From Trichuris trichiura (Eukaryota; Nematoda; Enoplea; Trichinellida; Trichuridae), in contig JBAJFE010000011.1 in the NCBI GenBank assembly GCA_037903355.1, positions 1,001,001 to 1,065,000 on the forward strand: a DNA stretch of 64,000 nucleotides. The letters run 5' to 3'. A model generated the notes under the pieces. That model searched no databases and was not told the origin of the DNA. It saw nothing but the letters and a program-made list of their open reading frames with translations. Both the position numbers and the translations under genes were made by a program. Below are positions 1-12,300 of the stretch, piece after piece. Every line of letters begins with the position of its first letter. The first letter of the stretch is position 1.

Positions 1-318
1 CGTAAGGCGAGTTGTTCAGCTTTTATTTTTGACATGCAGTAGTTTTGGGCTGCTGTGGAGCGGGACCAAGTTTCCATCCTTCCGTTTTGGTCTTCTTGTT
101 GAGAAGCTTGAATGGAATTTAAAAAATTCATTCTATCCATTCGCTCCTGCTGATTTCACTATGCTTTCAACATGCTTCTGCTGTTGACAAGTAAGAAAAA
201 AAACATAGTTGCGCAGGGAAAACATTTGGCAGATAGTGTACTGTCTGTCCTTACTATCGTTTGCATGTTCCAGTATAGGTTGTTTTTCGCCGTACCAAAT
301 GCATTAGGCTTTTTTCAG

Positions 319-3300
319 GCGGTGAAGAGAAAGATTTTCAAGTATCAATTTTGGATTCAAATTGCCAGAACTCTTCGTTGAAGCCGATTCAAAGAAATAC
401 AGGCAGCGGCATCTTACGATGCGAGTATACGCCGATAGTTTCCGGGCTGCACAGCATCAGCGTATTCTACGATCACGAACTGGTTTCCAGCAACAAAAGC
501 CCCTTCGAGGTGTGGGTAGCTCCAGGTAAGCGTCTTCTGCGCCTTTTAATTAAAAGTTTTGTAGTCCACTGCCTTAAAGCGGAGAAAGTTTGCGCAGTAT
601 AGTTTTTTGACGGTTAACCAAATTATCTTTTATTTTTTAACATATTTTTTTTGCAGCGTTCGATGCTAACCGGATACACGTGGTTGGTCGTGGCATCCAA
701 GCTAGTGGAGTCAGACTTGGCGACCGAAACGTTAGCTTCCGTGTAACTTGCGACGATGAAAACGCGGAAGCAGCTCGACTTCTCGTCAAAGCTCGGCAAC
801 CTGGTACGAGTGCATCTAATTTAGACGTCAACCTCGTATAGTCCTTTTTCTTGCCTTATAAGGTTTCTTTTTGAAGAGGGTGCAATTGCTGCAGCGGAAT
901 GTCTGCGTCTTGCAAACCTCGTCTCTAAGTCGGGCAAGGATGTTTTGTATCCGAATGACTAGAAAGTGGCAGATCCGCCTGCTCTGCTTAGTGAATAAAG
1001 TCTAATGACTTAAAGTATCTTCAGCTGACAATTTTGTACATTTTTTGATCAGACGTTTTGATAATTAGGCCAGTATGGGGCACAGCTTTGACTCGATGCC
1101 TAGTGCAGGCAAGAATGGGACAATCGATACATTCGCTTGAGGGAGTTGCGTCCTTGCCGGCACCATACTTTTCGGGCCTTTTCGCTTGTTTACTCAGTTT
1201 ATTTTAGATGGTTTGTCTTTAACGTTGAAGCGTTCGGATTCTGGTGGCGTCGGCTTGAATGCCGCATTTTGCTATGAGCCGCGGATAGTTGGTATCCATA
1301 AATTTCACATTTTCTACAATGACCAAGAACTCGCCCAAAGTCCTTTCGAAGTAGCCATTGCAATATGTAAATGTCTAACATGTCATTTGCTCGAATCTGT
1401 AGGTAGCCATTGGCCCAACCATGAGGTCGGCTATTAAGGCTTTCGGACCTGGCCTGAAACGCGGTGTTGTTGACAAGCCATGCAAATTCACAGTCGAAAC
1501 AAACGGCGAAGTTTGCTCCCTCGGTAAGCTCGCTTATTGCTCATTGAAATTCTCTCAGCGCATTCATAGTCATTCAGAGCTAGTTTTGGCCGTAGGAAAG
1601 TCACTTGAGCGGGCTTTCATTGCACTCGTTAACGGTAGGGAACCGAATAGGCTAAGGTTTTAATTAGTATAAATCATTGCCAAATTGCCAACGTGATTTT
1701 GCGGCGTTGAGCCAGATTAAGTCTGGCATGTCGGACAGCTTTAAAGGGGCACTTTTTACTTTCTAATCACATTTCCTGAAGGGTATTCAAAGTCCTCTTT
1801 ACCGTTTATGCGTACCGCATGAATTTCGAACTCTGCGAAGTAATCCTTTTTTCCCATGTTGAATGAACGTGGACTGTTTCCTCATTAGAGAGTAAGTTTC
1901 CAACGCGCTTAGTTTTAGTCCATTTCAGAATATACAAGCACCGGCGGTGTTTGTTCCTTGTTACTTTTAGTACGGTTCTGTCGGGGCAGTGGAATTCTAG
2001 TGATAACGTATATATCATTTTTCTCTTGCGTGGGATTCGCAGAAAACAGTTTCAAGCGTTTTCGAACAGCCGCAGCGTGATTATGGGCTTTTGTTCAACT
2101 GGAGCGTTTAATAATCTGAGAATGAGTATACGGACGGCCAAAAAGATTTGTACCGGAACACGAACCTGACAGATGATGATCTCTCGGCATATTTTGTATT
2201 GCCTCTTTTAGTCCATGGAACGCAGGCCCTCATTCTGAAGCGGAAGTTCCTCTTGCTTTTCGCTAGTGTGAAATGACACAGTTTGTGTGCCACACTTGCT
2301 AGCGGTGGTCATCGTCCTTGCTTGCGAACAATGCTTGTTTCTGTGTCCCACCGATCCGTTAGTTTCACTCTTGTTTGGTGCATCGGGTTCACAACTTCAG
2401 GCAGTAGTGGAATCGACTTTCTCTTACCCGTTTGCCGCTGTTTTCTCTGCTGTCCGCATAGACGACAGATGACCAAAGCAAAACAAGAAGCCGTAAGCGT
2501 TATAGTGCCTCCAACGAACAGCACACCACCGAAGCTGTTCAAATCAGGAAAAGCATCCTGAAACATTGTAAAGAAAGAGAGAGAGCGTTAAACCGTTAAG
2601 TTGCTTGCCGAAAGTGTATCATGGCATAGTCGTGCCGCGCGGGCACTCGACTTCAACCGCGTCCAGAGGGCGTTGTCACCAATTAACAATCGCCTCCATT
2701 GGTTGCAAAGCTTTAAGAGTCACCTGGAGAGAGCGGCTTAGTATTAAGTAGAGAGAGAGAGTGGCGAAATTCAACTGTCATTCTTTGGGAAGCAGTTGGG
2801 ATTGTTAAATTTTCAATTGATTTTTCCAGTATCATGTTCTTATCGTCTCGCTGGTAAAAGCGGTCGTTTACTGTCATGGAAAGTGATGCGTAAACGTTGC
2901 GCACGAACCTTCGTACTATGTGTGCAATTAAGCGGTTTGATGCATCCGGTCGCCATAGTTTAGCTGGCGCTGCCATCGATCGTTTGTGCTCTAATCAGTA
3001 AGGATGCTGAATCGCATCTCTGAGGTGGTATTATCCTTTAATGACCATTCTTACGTGATAACCACCAGCGTGGACGAACAATGGCTTAAAATTAAGGCAA
3101 ATCTAGAACGCGTAAGTTGCCGCGGCGTTTTCGGATGGCTACTTGTCTCGATTATAACCAGCTTTATCTACTAGTGCCAAGAAGTTTTGGCGGGATCGTG
3201 AAGTGTAGGCGTTGCCATTTTCCCATTCTACTCGTCCCAGTAAATGTCCTGTGCAGCGTCGCTGCATTGCAAACATGTTTGCGCTTTCATATCTTCATTG

Positions 3301-6300
3301 TCCGAATGGTATGCTTTTAATCAAAACGCGTAATCAATAGGCAATGTATCATTTTGCTTCAGAATTTAAGCTCTCGGAATCGATGAAAAGTAATGTGCCA
3401 TCGTCACGTACCAATCTTTTGCCAGGAGGGGGACCCCGGAGGCTGAAACTTTAAAGTATTGCTCAATAGGCGGTTTGAAAAGACCTTTTCCCATTGGGTG
3501 CGCGCTCCCTACACGAGCGTAGTATCTCATATTTCATATTGCACCGTGCTTATATTATGTCAGTCTTGTCGCTCCGCTTTTTCTTCCATTGGTACAATGA
3601 CAAGCGGGAAAAGCTGTACGTTCGCTCTCTCCTGCAATAAGTTAATTGTTTGGCTTTTTTTACCGGCTCTTTTTGCTTCAAAAAGCATCAGTACAATTTA
3701 GCGATTTCATGAAAATTAATCCTTAGTCGAGGCGGCGATCAAAATTGAACTTGTCGAATGATTTATTGCTTTGTGTTTGTTTTTGTTTCTTTTGCGCCCG
3801 TAATTTCCGTGCTCAAGACGAGTCGAACAACCGCTTGGTCGTTCTCTTCGGTTTCCATGTTTTTCTGTCCAATATTGCTAATCGATTTAGTTCCCTTTGA
3901 ATGCTCATTTGCTCGGCTAATTGTTATGGACGTTTTTGAGGGCAAAAACGTCTGGCAGCTTCTTTGCTTAAGTTTTTGAATTGTTTCTTTTTTCTTGTCA
4001 GTAAAGTCTTTTGGTCAATAGCGGTTACACCTTTGAGCGACGGGTAGGCGTTGGCCAAGTATTCGTCTCTCATTTTGGTCGCAATCGTGCTCCCACTAAA
4101 TGTCCAATGTCGTATGGTTGTTATAATTGTTTTACTGTTATCACAGTTGGGCGTTCGCGCTTTTCGAATTACAAGAATTGTCTTTATGCCCTTTGTCCCC
4201 GAAGTGAAAAGTTGCATTTAAAAGGCTGCTATCAACCAGCTTTGGGAGTAGGCGCCTAAAAGTGTACGAAATTCCATTACTTCGACAGTAGACGATTAAT
4301 CAATACAATTACAGAAAAAAACCGTTGCACATTCATTCGGCAGGCGTAAAGAAATGCGATAATCGGTCCAATCAATGTTGCACCCCGTTTTTCTCGTTCG
4401 ACCTTGAAAATTCGTCCGATTCGAAACAGATTTCAAATGTTGGTTTAATGGAAGGTACAGCCAAAGTTGCCGATCGATTGGGTCAAAAGTTTTCTTACTT
4501 ATCTTGTTTCTCCGCGCAACCGTCTTTAAATTCAAAAATGCGTAACCTGTAGAAATGTCTAATACGTTGAACCAATCGCAGTTGGCGCTTTGCTATCTTT
4601 AACTAGCCATAAAAACTTAACGGTGCGAACTTAACGTTGAGCGTTTAAAAATGCAATACTTGAATGCAAGTTGAGCATCGAGAAAAAAATTTTCTTCCTC
4701 GTAAGCAATTCTCCTTTTTTATGACTTTGTTTTCGTAACGCAGAGACCTTCGTTCTTTCTGTTTGGATGGATGCAATGAAGTGTGCTCGGGCGACATTTT
4801 CTAAGTGAAAATGGAAAGACCCGCGCTACAGAATATCTTTGGTTATCAGCTAAGGAGACGGGTTGCGGTCGAGCCTGAAAACTCCGGAAGAATAATGAAA
4901 ACTTTTTTTTTATTGCAAGAAGACGGGATACAACCGTAAAGAGTAGCGTTATTACTTTGAGCAGTAATTAAACCACTTCAACCCATTGGCTTGCGTTGAC
5001 CACGCTATAAATTGCACGGCTTAATAAATTGTTAAGCAGAAGAGTATACACCAACTTTGCGAGCACCGAAAACTTCGCACGTGCAGATTGCAGCGTCGCG
5101 TACCGTTGTTGACCAACTAAGCAGTATCTCCCTCGATGGCAGTGAACTTTTGGGTGCTGCTCTTTCAAACTAAGCAATTCCTGCTTAGTTTGAAATGTTT
5201 GTTAATTATTTTATGGAAAAACATCCGTCGTTATCAAGTTGTTTATTCCTTCAAGTTGTCGAGAAAATAGGTTTCTTAGTAACGAATGATTTTGACTCGA
5301 AGGCGCTCTGTTTACCACCCTGAGCCAGTAACGGGGAATTGAAGATCCATCATTTTTAAAAGCTTCTAATTATAACATGGAAAATGAATGCAAAATTATT
5401 AATTATGTTTTCTGATCTTTGAAGTTAGCAGTTGTTGCCGGATGACGAATTGTAATTGCGCCATTGCTTTCATTTTCAATTAAGTAGCGTCGCTACGAAT
5501 ATTCATTGATAAATAGGAGTGAACACATTTTGACGTTTTTTGGCAGACCATAAAAAGTTAGTAAGGGCGACTTGCCAATAGGTTTAAGTCGTTTTTGTAC
5601 TCCTTCCGCGATAGTCTGACGTTCTCGGCAGAATTCGTATATTTCTGTTGGTTTTTGGGCAATTGCGTAAACTGATCTCATTGCGTCTTGGCTGTTTTTC
5701 CCTTCGCCAAGTCTGAGCGTTTTTATTACGAAGTATTCATGATCGCGTAAATTGTCTCCATCAACAGGCCTTCTCGTGCGTTGAAGGTGATATAATATTC
5801 ATGCCAGTCCGAACCTGAAACGAAATTTCAATTGTTGCTTAAGTGCTCGAACGAGAGTGTTCATTGTTCACGATCGTTCGGAATTAATCAGCTTAAGCAC
5901 GCCGAGCACTCACGCCATGTTTGACCAAGTTCCATCGAGTCGTTGAACCAAACAGTCCTGTATGAATGAACGACGCTTGTGGAATGTGTCGTCGATATTT
6001 TTTATGCGTAAACGCAATTTTAAGTGTAGACTTCATTGCACTCAGTCTTCAGGGAGCAACATATAGTTTTCATTTTAACTTTGTGATCCATATGTAGCCA
6101 AAGGATAGAAAAGGTAGACCATCTTTAATTCATATTCACGCTGCTTCAGTCAAGGAAGAAATTATATATCTTACGCCGAAATGTTTTTTTTTTGTTGCCA
6201 TTTGTTGTTTGCTGTCAAGCGCATTCTTGCACAGCAAATGGACAAGTAATTACCAGTTGTAAAATCGTTGAAAATTTGCCCGAGGGAATTTAAAAATCAA

Positions 6301-9300
6301 TCTAGCGTCCGCGTAGCGTCTTCATGGCCGGCCGAACCCTCTCTACAGTAAGGATTTCGATCAGCCTCGCGCCGCCAGCCGCCTTGAAAAGTCATTGCGT
6401 CTAGCCGTATACAACTGCTTTGTTTTTGTTGCGGAATAAGAATGCCATTTGGTTTTTAAGCCATATTTTATCATCTTCAAAAATTCATAAAGTCGTCAAG
6501 CACGTTGCCAAACGTTTGCCTCCTACGAGACTGCCTGTTTCGGCCATGCGCGCAAATTGAATTCCGCAAACGATTTTTAATCATTGCGAGCTATGTGAAG
6601 CGCCTATACAATTAAGGGAAAAACAACGTATCGCGTGTCAGTTTGGAGCTCCAAACATTTGCATCTTCGCCTGTTCGAATCGTATTTCCTAGCACATTTC
6701 TCGCAGCCGATCAGAAAAGTAGTTAGGGCTGTATAAGAGTCGAATTTTAGGCTTCTCCGTAGAAGGTCCGGACAAAGCAGAAATCAACTGCAACGATAAC
6801 ACAGACGGATCGGTTGACATAAGTTACGTACCAAAAGCTGTTGGCGAATATGCTGTACATATTCTGGCCAACGATGAGGACATTCCCGATAGTCCTTTTA
6901 TGGTGGACATTGTCAATTCGAAAGGCGGATGTTTTCCCGCCTTAGTTGAATGCCATGGAACGGGTCTAGCCAGAACGGGCAACATATGCGGTACAAAGTC
7001 GACATTCGTGGTCGACGCAAGTCACGCCGGCAGGGGTGACTTGCACGTTTGCGGATACGATAGTGATGGAATGGAAGTGAGCATAGCGGTAAGCTGCTGC
7101 TGCAGTCTTATTTTTCATGTTTGTACGTAATGCGTCCACATTTTCAGCAAGAAACGGTCTCTCCAGGCGTGGTCCAGTGTCAATATGTTCCGCAGAATGC
7201 GAAAACGCATAGCTTTTTTGTCACCATGGATAATCAGTCTATTTCCGGATCGCCTTTTAGGGTAAACTTACGCTATAGATTTGTTTTTTTTCATATAATT
7301 CTAACGAAGACTTCACGATTTGGGAAAGTCGGTTTTCGGGCGACTTTATCAGCTACCGTGCCGTAATTGAGGGCGTTGCCATGAATATTTATCCAAGTGA
7401 GTAGGGATGACAGGCGACATTTTCCAGCTAAGGCCTTTTGGGTTTACGAATTGCGCTTTCGATCAGCTTAGTGCTTATTTCAACTGACACCTATCGCCAT
7501 GACGCAGCGAACCAACGTAACCTATAGCGCGTGCTTCTATTTTATTTTTATTGTCGAAACGTACGGATACAGATTTCTTGATGAATTCTCTCCTTGAATG
7601 CTTCGATAGAACGTGCTTATCGAAGCCTAAGGTTTTAGTACCTTGTTAAAGTTGTGGCTGCTGTGGAGGCTCCTTAAGACTGACACATTACCCTGTTTGA
7701 AGGTTATTCTCGCCATTCTACTACGAATTGATGTCTGCCTCAGGAAGGCCATGCACATTCACGTAAACTGCGGAACTTTTAGGTATACATTCAAGAACCA
7801 TGTAAACCCCATCTCGTCCGAGCTATGGGACCTGGCCTGGAGGCGGGAGTAAAAACCAAGGAGAAGAAGCACTTTTTCGTTGACTGCAAAGAAGCCGGAC
7901 CAGGTACAGCTGCAAAGTGGGCCAACTCGCATTGACTGGGAAGTTTCAAGGCGAGCTTGAAGTTACTATGTTGGATCAGCACGGCGAACCTATAACGGAC
8001 ATCGAAGTGGCTGACTATCGCGACGGCACTTACACGGTTTACTACAAAGTTGATTTTCCCGGCACTAATAGACTGTTCGTTCGTTTCAATGGAAAGGACA
8101 TACCCGGCTCTCCTTTCAATATTGTCGTTGAGCCGTACTTGGACCTTAGTGATGTTCAAATTTCCGGACTCGAAAGCAGTAAGTGGCGCACCCATTTTTT
8201 CACGTCACCATTGCTTAGCGTAGACGTATTCGTCGATGCGGTAAACGAGTTTGTTGTGGATGCTCGAACAGTGACGAAACGAGTTACCGGAGCAGGCATT
8301 GAATGTTTGATGAAGTCTCCCGACCGCCGAGTGGCCAAATGCCACATTGCCGATCAGCGTGATGGAACGTATCGAGTTGCATTTTCACCCACTGTGGAAG
8401 GTAGAATTTTCATTTTCGCAACAATTTCTTCATCCTATAAATTAAGGAGGGAGAGGGAGGTATGCAAACCCATTACAAATTATTGATAGCCATACCATCG
8501 TGTCTGTTTAGTTCCTTTTCTTTTTATCTGTTTGGTTTCCTTGTATGACGCTTAAGGTACACTGGTCTAGCTTACTCAGCATGATCTACTTGTCCCGCGC
8601 TCTAGATTTTTTTAAAATTAATAATAACCCATTTGCAAGGCGACGTCTTTGGCGCAGCAGTTTGAAACTGTTCGTATTTCTGCCATGTTTACTATTATTG
8701 CACGTTGCCAATGTTGACACAAAAAGTCGCTATGCAAAAGTATCTGTTCATTCAATTTTTTTAAAAGGGAAACATGAACTTCTGTTGTCGTACGATGGAC
8801 TTCCAGTAACCAAAGGCCCGCTGCTTGTTGAAGCAAAGATAGGCTCAGATCCGAAGCGATGCAAAGTGACCGGTCTTGGTTTAACGGAAGGAATTGTTGG
8901 AGTGCCATGTCGCTTTAGCGTCGATACGAGAGTGGGTGACTCATGTCGTTGTCTCCGCGATGGGTGACGTTTGTTTTCATTTTGGACAGGGTGCGGGAAA
9001 CGGAAATTTGGGGATATCCGTTGAGGGACCATCGAAGGCTGTAATCTCCTGCACAGACAACAACGATGGTACGTGTACAGCGGAATATCAAGTTTCAAAA
9101 CCTGGCGAATACAAAATATCCGTTCTGTTTGCTGACCAACATATATCCGGTAAGCAAGTGCTTACTTTTTTTCAAATAGGGGGAGAAAATAGTTTTTACA
9201 ATACCTTTTTAGGAAGCCCGTTTACTGCTCGTTTGGAAACGCCAATTGATGCGTCGTTGGTCACTGCTCGAGGTCCAGGTTTGGATCCGGCCCATTGTCG

Positions 9301-12300
9301 CTACGGTATTCCCCTCCGCTTTCTTGTGGACGCGAGCAAAAGCGGGCCCGCCCTGCTTAATGTGCTTATCGACACCGAATCGGGTGCAGCATCGAAGCAA
9401 CCAGAAATAATCGAGAAAGGCCACGGTCTCTACGAGGTAGTCTACCAGGCACCACCGGCTGGAACCAATTGTTCAGTTCATGTTCTCTACGGAGGCAAGG
9501 AGATTCCCAACAGTCCTTTCACGATGCGCGTAATGCCTGCATTTGAACCAAAAAAAGTAATCGTGACCGGATGTAGCAAGCAGGCGCCCACAATTGTTCA
9601 CGCTGGGGAACCGGTCTCCTTGAACATAGATACAAGTCAAGCTGGTTATGCTCCCCTTCAAGTACTCATAAAAGATCCCGAAGGTTTGTCCCTACTGGCA
9701 AAGCATACGGAGAAAAGCAACGGGCAGGACGAGTTGAGCTTTGTGCCTGAAATTGCGGGAATATACGAAGCCCAGGTCAAACTGGGAGAAGGTCTTGTTT
9801 CCGAGGAGCCATTTCGATGGAAAGTTCTTCCGGTGGGCAATGCTCGGCGTTGCCTTATTACCGGTACGTTGATGTCTTGGCGGCCTCCTTCACGTCCAAT
9901 CGACCTTATTTACCCTTGCTTCAGAGGGGCGTTTCGAAAATGCCATAGTTGGAGAAGAGCAGTGTGTTAAAGTACGCACAGAACCGCACGGAGAGGGCAA
10001 AGTTACTTGTCAAATTCTACCTGTTGATATGCCAACCAAACAAGTTGAAACTACGGTCGAACAACGGGATGATGTGTGCCTCATTTTCTACACGTTTCCT
10101 CACCCGGGCTACTACCGGGTCAGCATTAGATATGGCGGTGAACTGTTGGAGAAAGGCCAATGGTTGGTCAAGGTTAGTGTGAACATTTTATCTCCCCTAC
10201 GCAAATAGCATCCTAAAATCCTGAACAAAAAACTCTGTATGCAGCGCGACGAAACTGTACGCAGTTTGAGTCGTCATGGTTTTGCGATGTTATAAATACG
10301 AATAACATAAAGGGTTCACTTCCTTCTCTTTACTGTTGCAATCTAATTTGACTGATCCCAGTTTTGTTTACCAACAAAAGGCGCTGATACACTAGGAAAA
10401 CCTTTTTGTAGAAGTCCATCTTAAAGAAGCAACAAATCTCCGACAGTAACAACAAAATAATGAACAGACTAATAAAACGTAAGATTTCGTTGCCTACATT
10501 TTCATGTTTGTTTGCTGAAACAGTTCGTTTGTCTAATCTAAATAAACGGGTTGTTTCCGTGCACAATTGCGAAAATGATTGACTGATTGTTTACGTTGAA
10601 CGCCGACAGCCGGGTCACACGCCTCCCAAAAAGTTTTGCCCATTTTTGGGTTACGTGTGTATTTTGAAGTTCAGGCTTGCGAAGCGGTACATGATTCAGA
10701 TAAACTGGATTCCTTATAACGGCCGTGCGAGTTTTTCGTAGTGAACAGTTACGATGCGTACCCGCTTATGTTGAAAAGTTGAAAATAAAAGGAAGTTTTT
10801 AAGTCCATAAGTACGCTCGTCAGCTTTTGGGTGAACTGTTTCACTTTCCTTTTAACTTTTAAATGTTCACTGTGGTCTGTAGAATTTCAATTTCTCTTAA
10901 ATAGGATATATTAGCCAGTTTGGTTGCTCAGTAGAGAATACTATAATTCCGTTGTCAGCGGAACGACATGCTAATTTAGGTTCTGAAAGCTCCGTATTTG
11001 GAAATTTAGTCTTTATCTCTCTTTTACTTTTAAATTTCTCAACTTTCCTACGGTTGAGGAGTAGTTCTGTTGACCACAGCAGACTCGGTGAACAAGCATT
11101 GGCGGGCAATAAAACGTTGCCAAAAATAAACTATCTTTATCTATTCGTATGTGCATTGCAGTTAGTTTCCTTAACGCTGTTAGAAGCCGCGTAAACGCAG
11201 ACCTACCCAGGTGAGACGCCGGCTGAAGTTCCACCCCAACGCACCTGTTATCAACAACTTGCTCAAATTACTACCATAGATATACAGAGTTTTTAGAACT
11301 CGACTGTAGCTTTTACAACGTAGTAAATTGGAAAAATGGTTTAATGGACGAGCTTTATTTACCCTTACTCTACTTTGGTTCTTGCTTAGCCGCAATTCAC
11401 CAATCGTTTTTATCCGTTCAAAGGAAGTGGGATATTAGTGGGCCACGTTAAAAACTTCATTTTCAAAGAATGCTTACGTTCTGAAGCGCGCAGTATGATA
11501 GGGTTTAGGATGACTTTATCGTGTGCTGCTAATTTGGGAACTACTGTTGTTTTGCCGTAAGAAGTAGTCGGAGAGCTAAAAGAGTCCCAAGTGGCGGGAA
11601 TTGGTGCTGTTTACGATGGAATTGTGAGTTATTAAGCGAGTGCTCAGAGTTAAGTGGACAGCGGAGTTGGCCAGAGAATACTTTTCGCCGTTTCCTGCTG
11701 AAAGTCCATGAACAGCTGTTGGCAGACATTTTTAAAGCCATAACGGTGATTCGAACGGACATTGGTCTTGACAGCGCTTAATGCCGAATAGATCGGCTGT
11801 CCATGAACTTCCATCATGATTGGTTTGTTTTGGTGAATTGAAGAAAATGTCATACGGCTGTGCCATGCTGGGGACAGCTGTTGGGTTCCCGGCAACCGGC
11901 TGACGCGTCAGGATAGGGCGCTAGCCGGCGAGCTCAAAATCCCAGCAGAACGCTTTTATTTTTGCCCAGTCTTTATGACGAATTGGCCGCAATGCATTTT
12001 GCGCCTTGTTTTCGTTGGAATGCTTTCTTTCCGCTGTTGGCCAGTAGCAATAGTAGTCGTTCCCCGTTCGCTCAGTTGGTTGATTTCAGGCTGAGCCAGG
12101 CAAACGCCGAACTTCTGACGACCAGCCCGTATCGGCTACTCCGTTAGTGGGTAACAACAACGGAACTGCGGACCTTCGCTTTAGCGAAAAAACCTGGACC
12201 TTCACGCCTCCTGGAACGAACGCTCTCACTGCTAAAATTATAATGCCCACCGGTCGGGTCGATGCACCTTTGATTAAGGACAACGCCGACGGTTCGGTGA

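Noticed and set aside
7904..7950. Apparent frameshift in filamin after DCKEAGPG
   Set aside because: A 47-bp GT–AG intron here joins CCA-G to GC-GAG and gives DCKEAGPGELEVTMLD, the normal filamin sequence. No lesion is needed.
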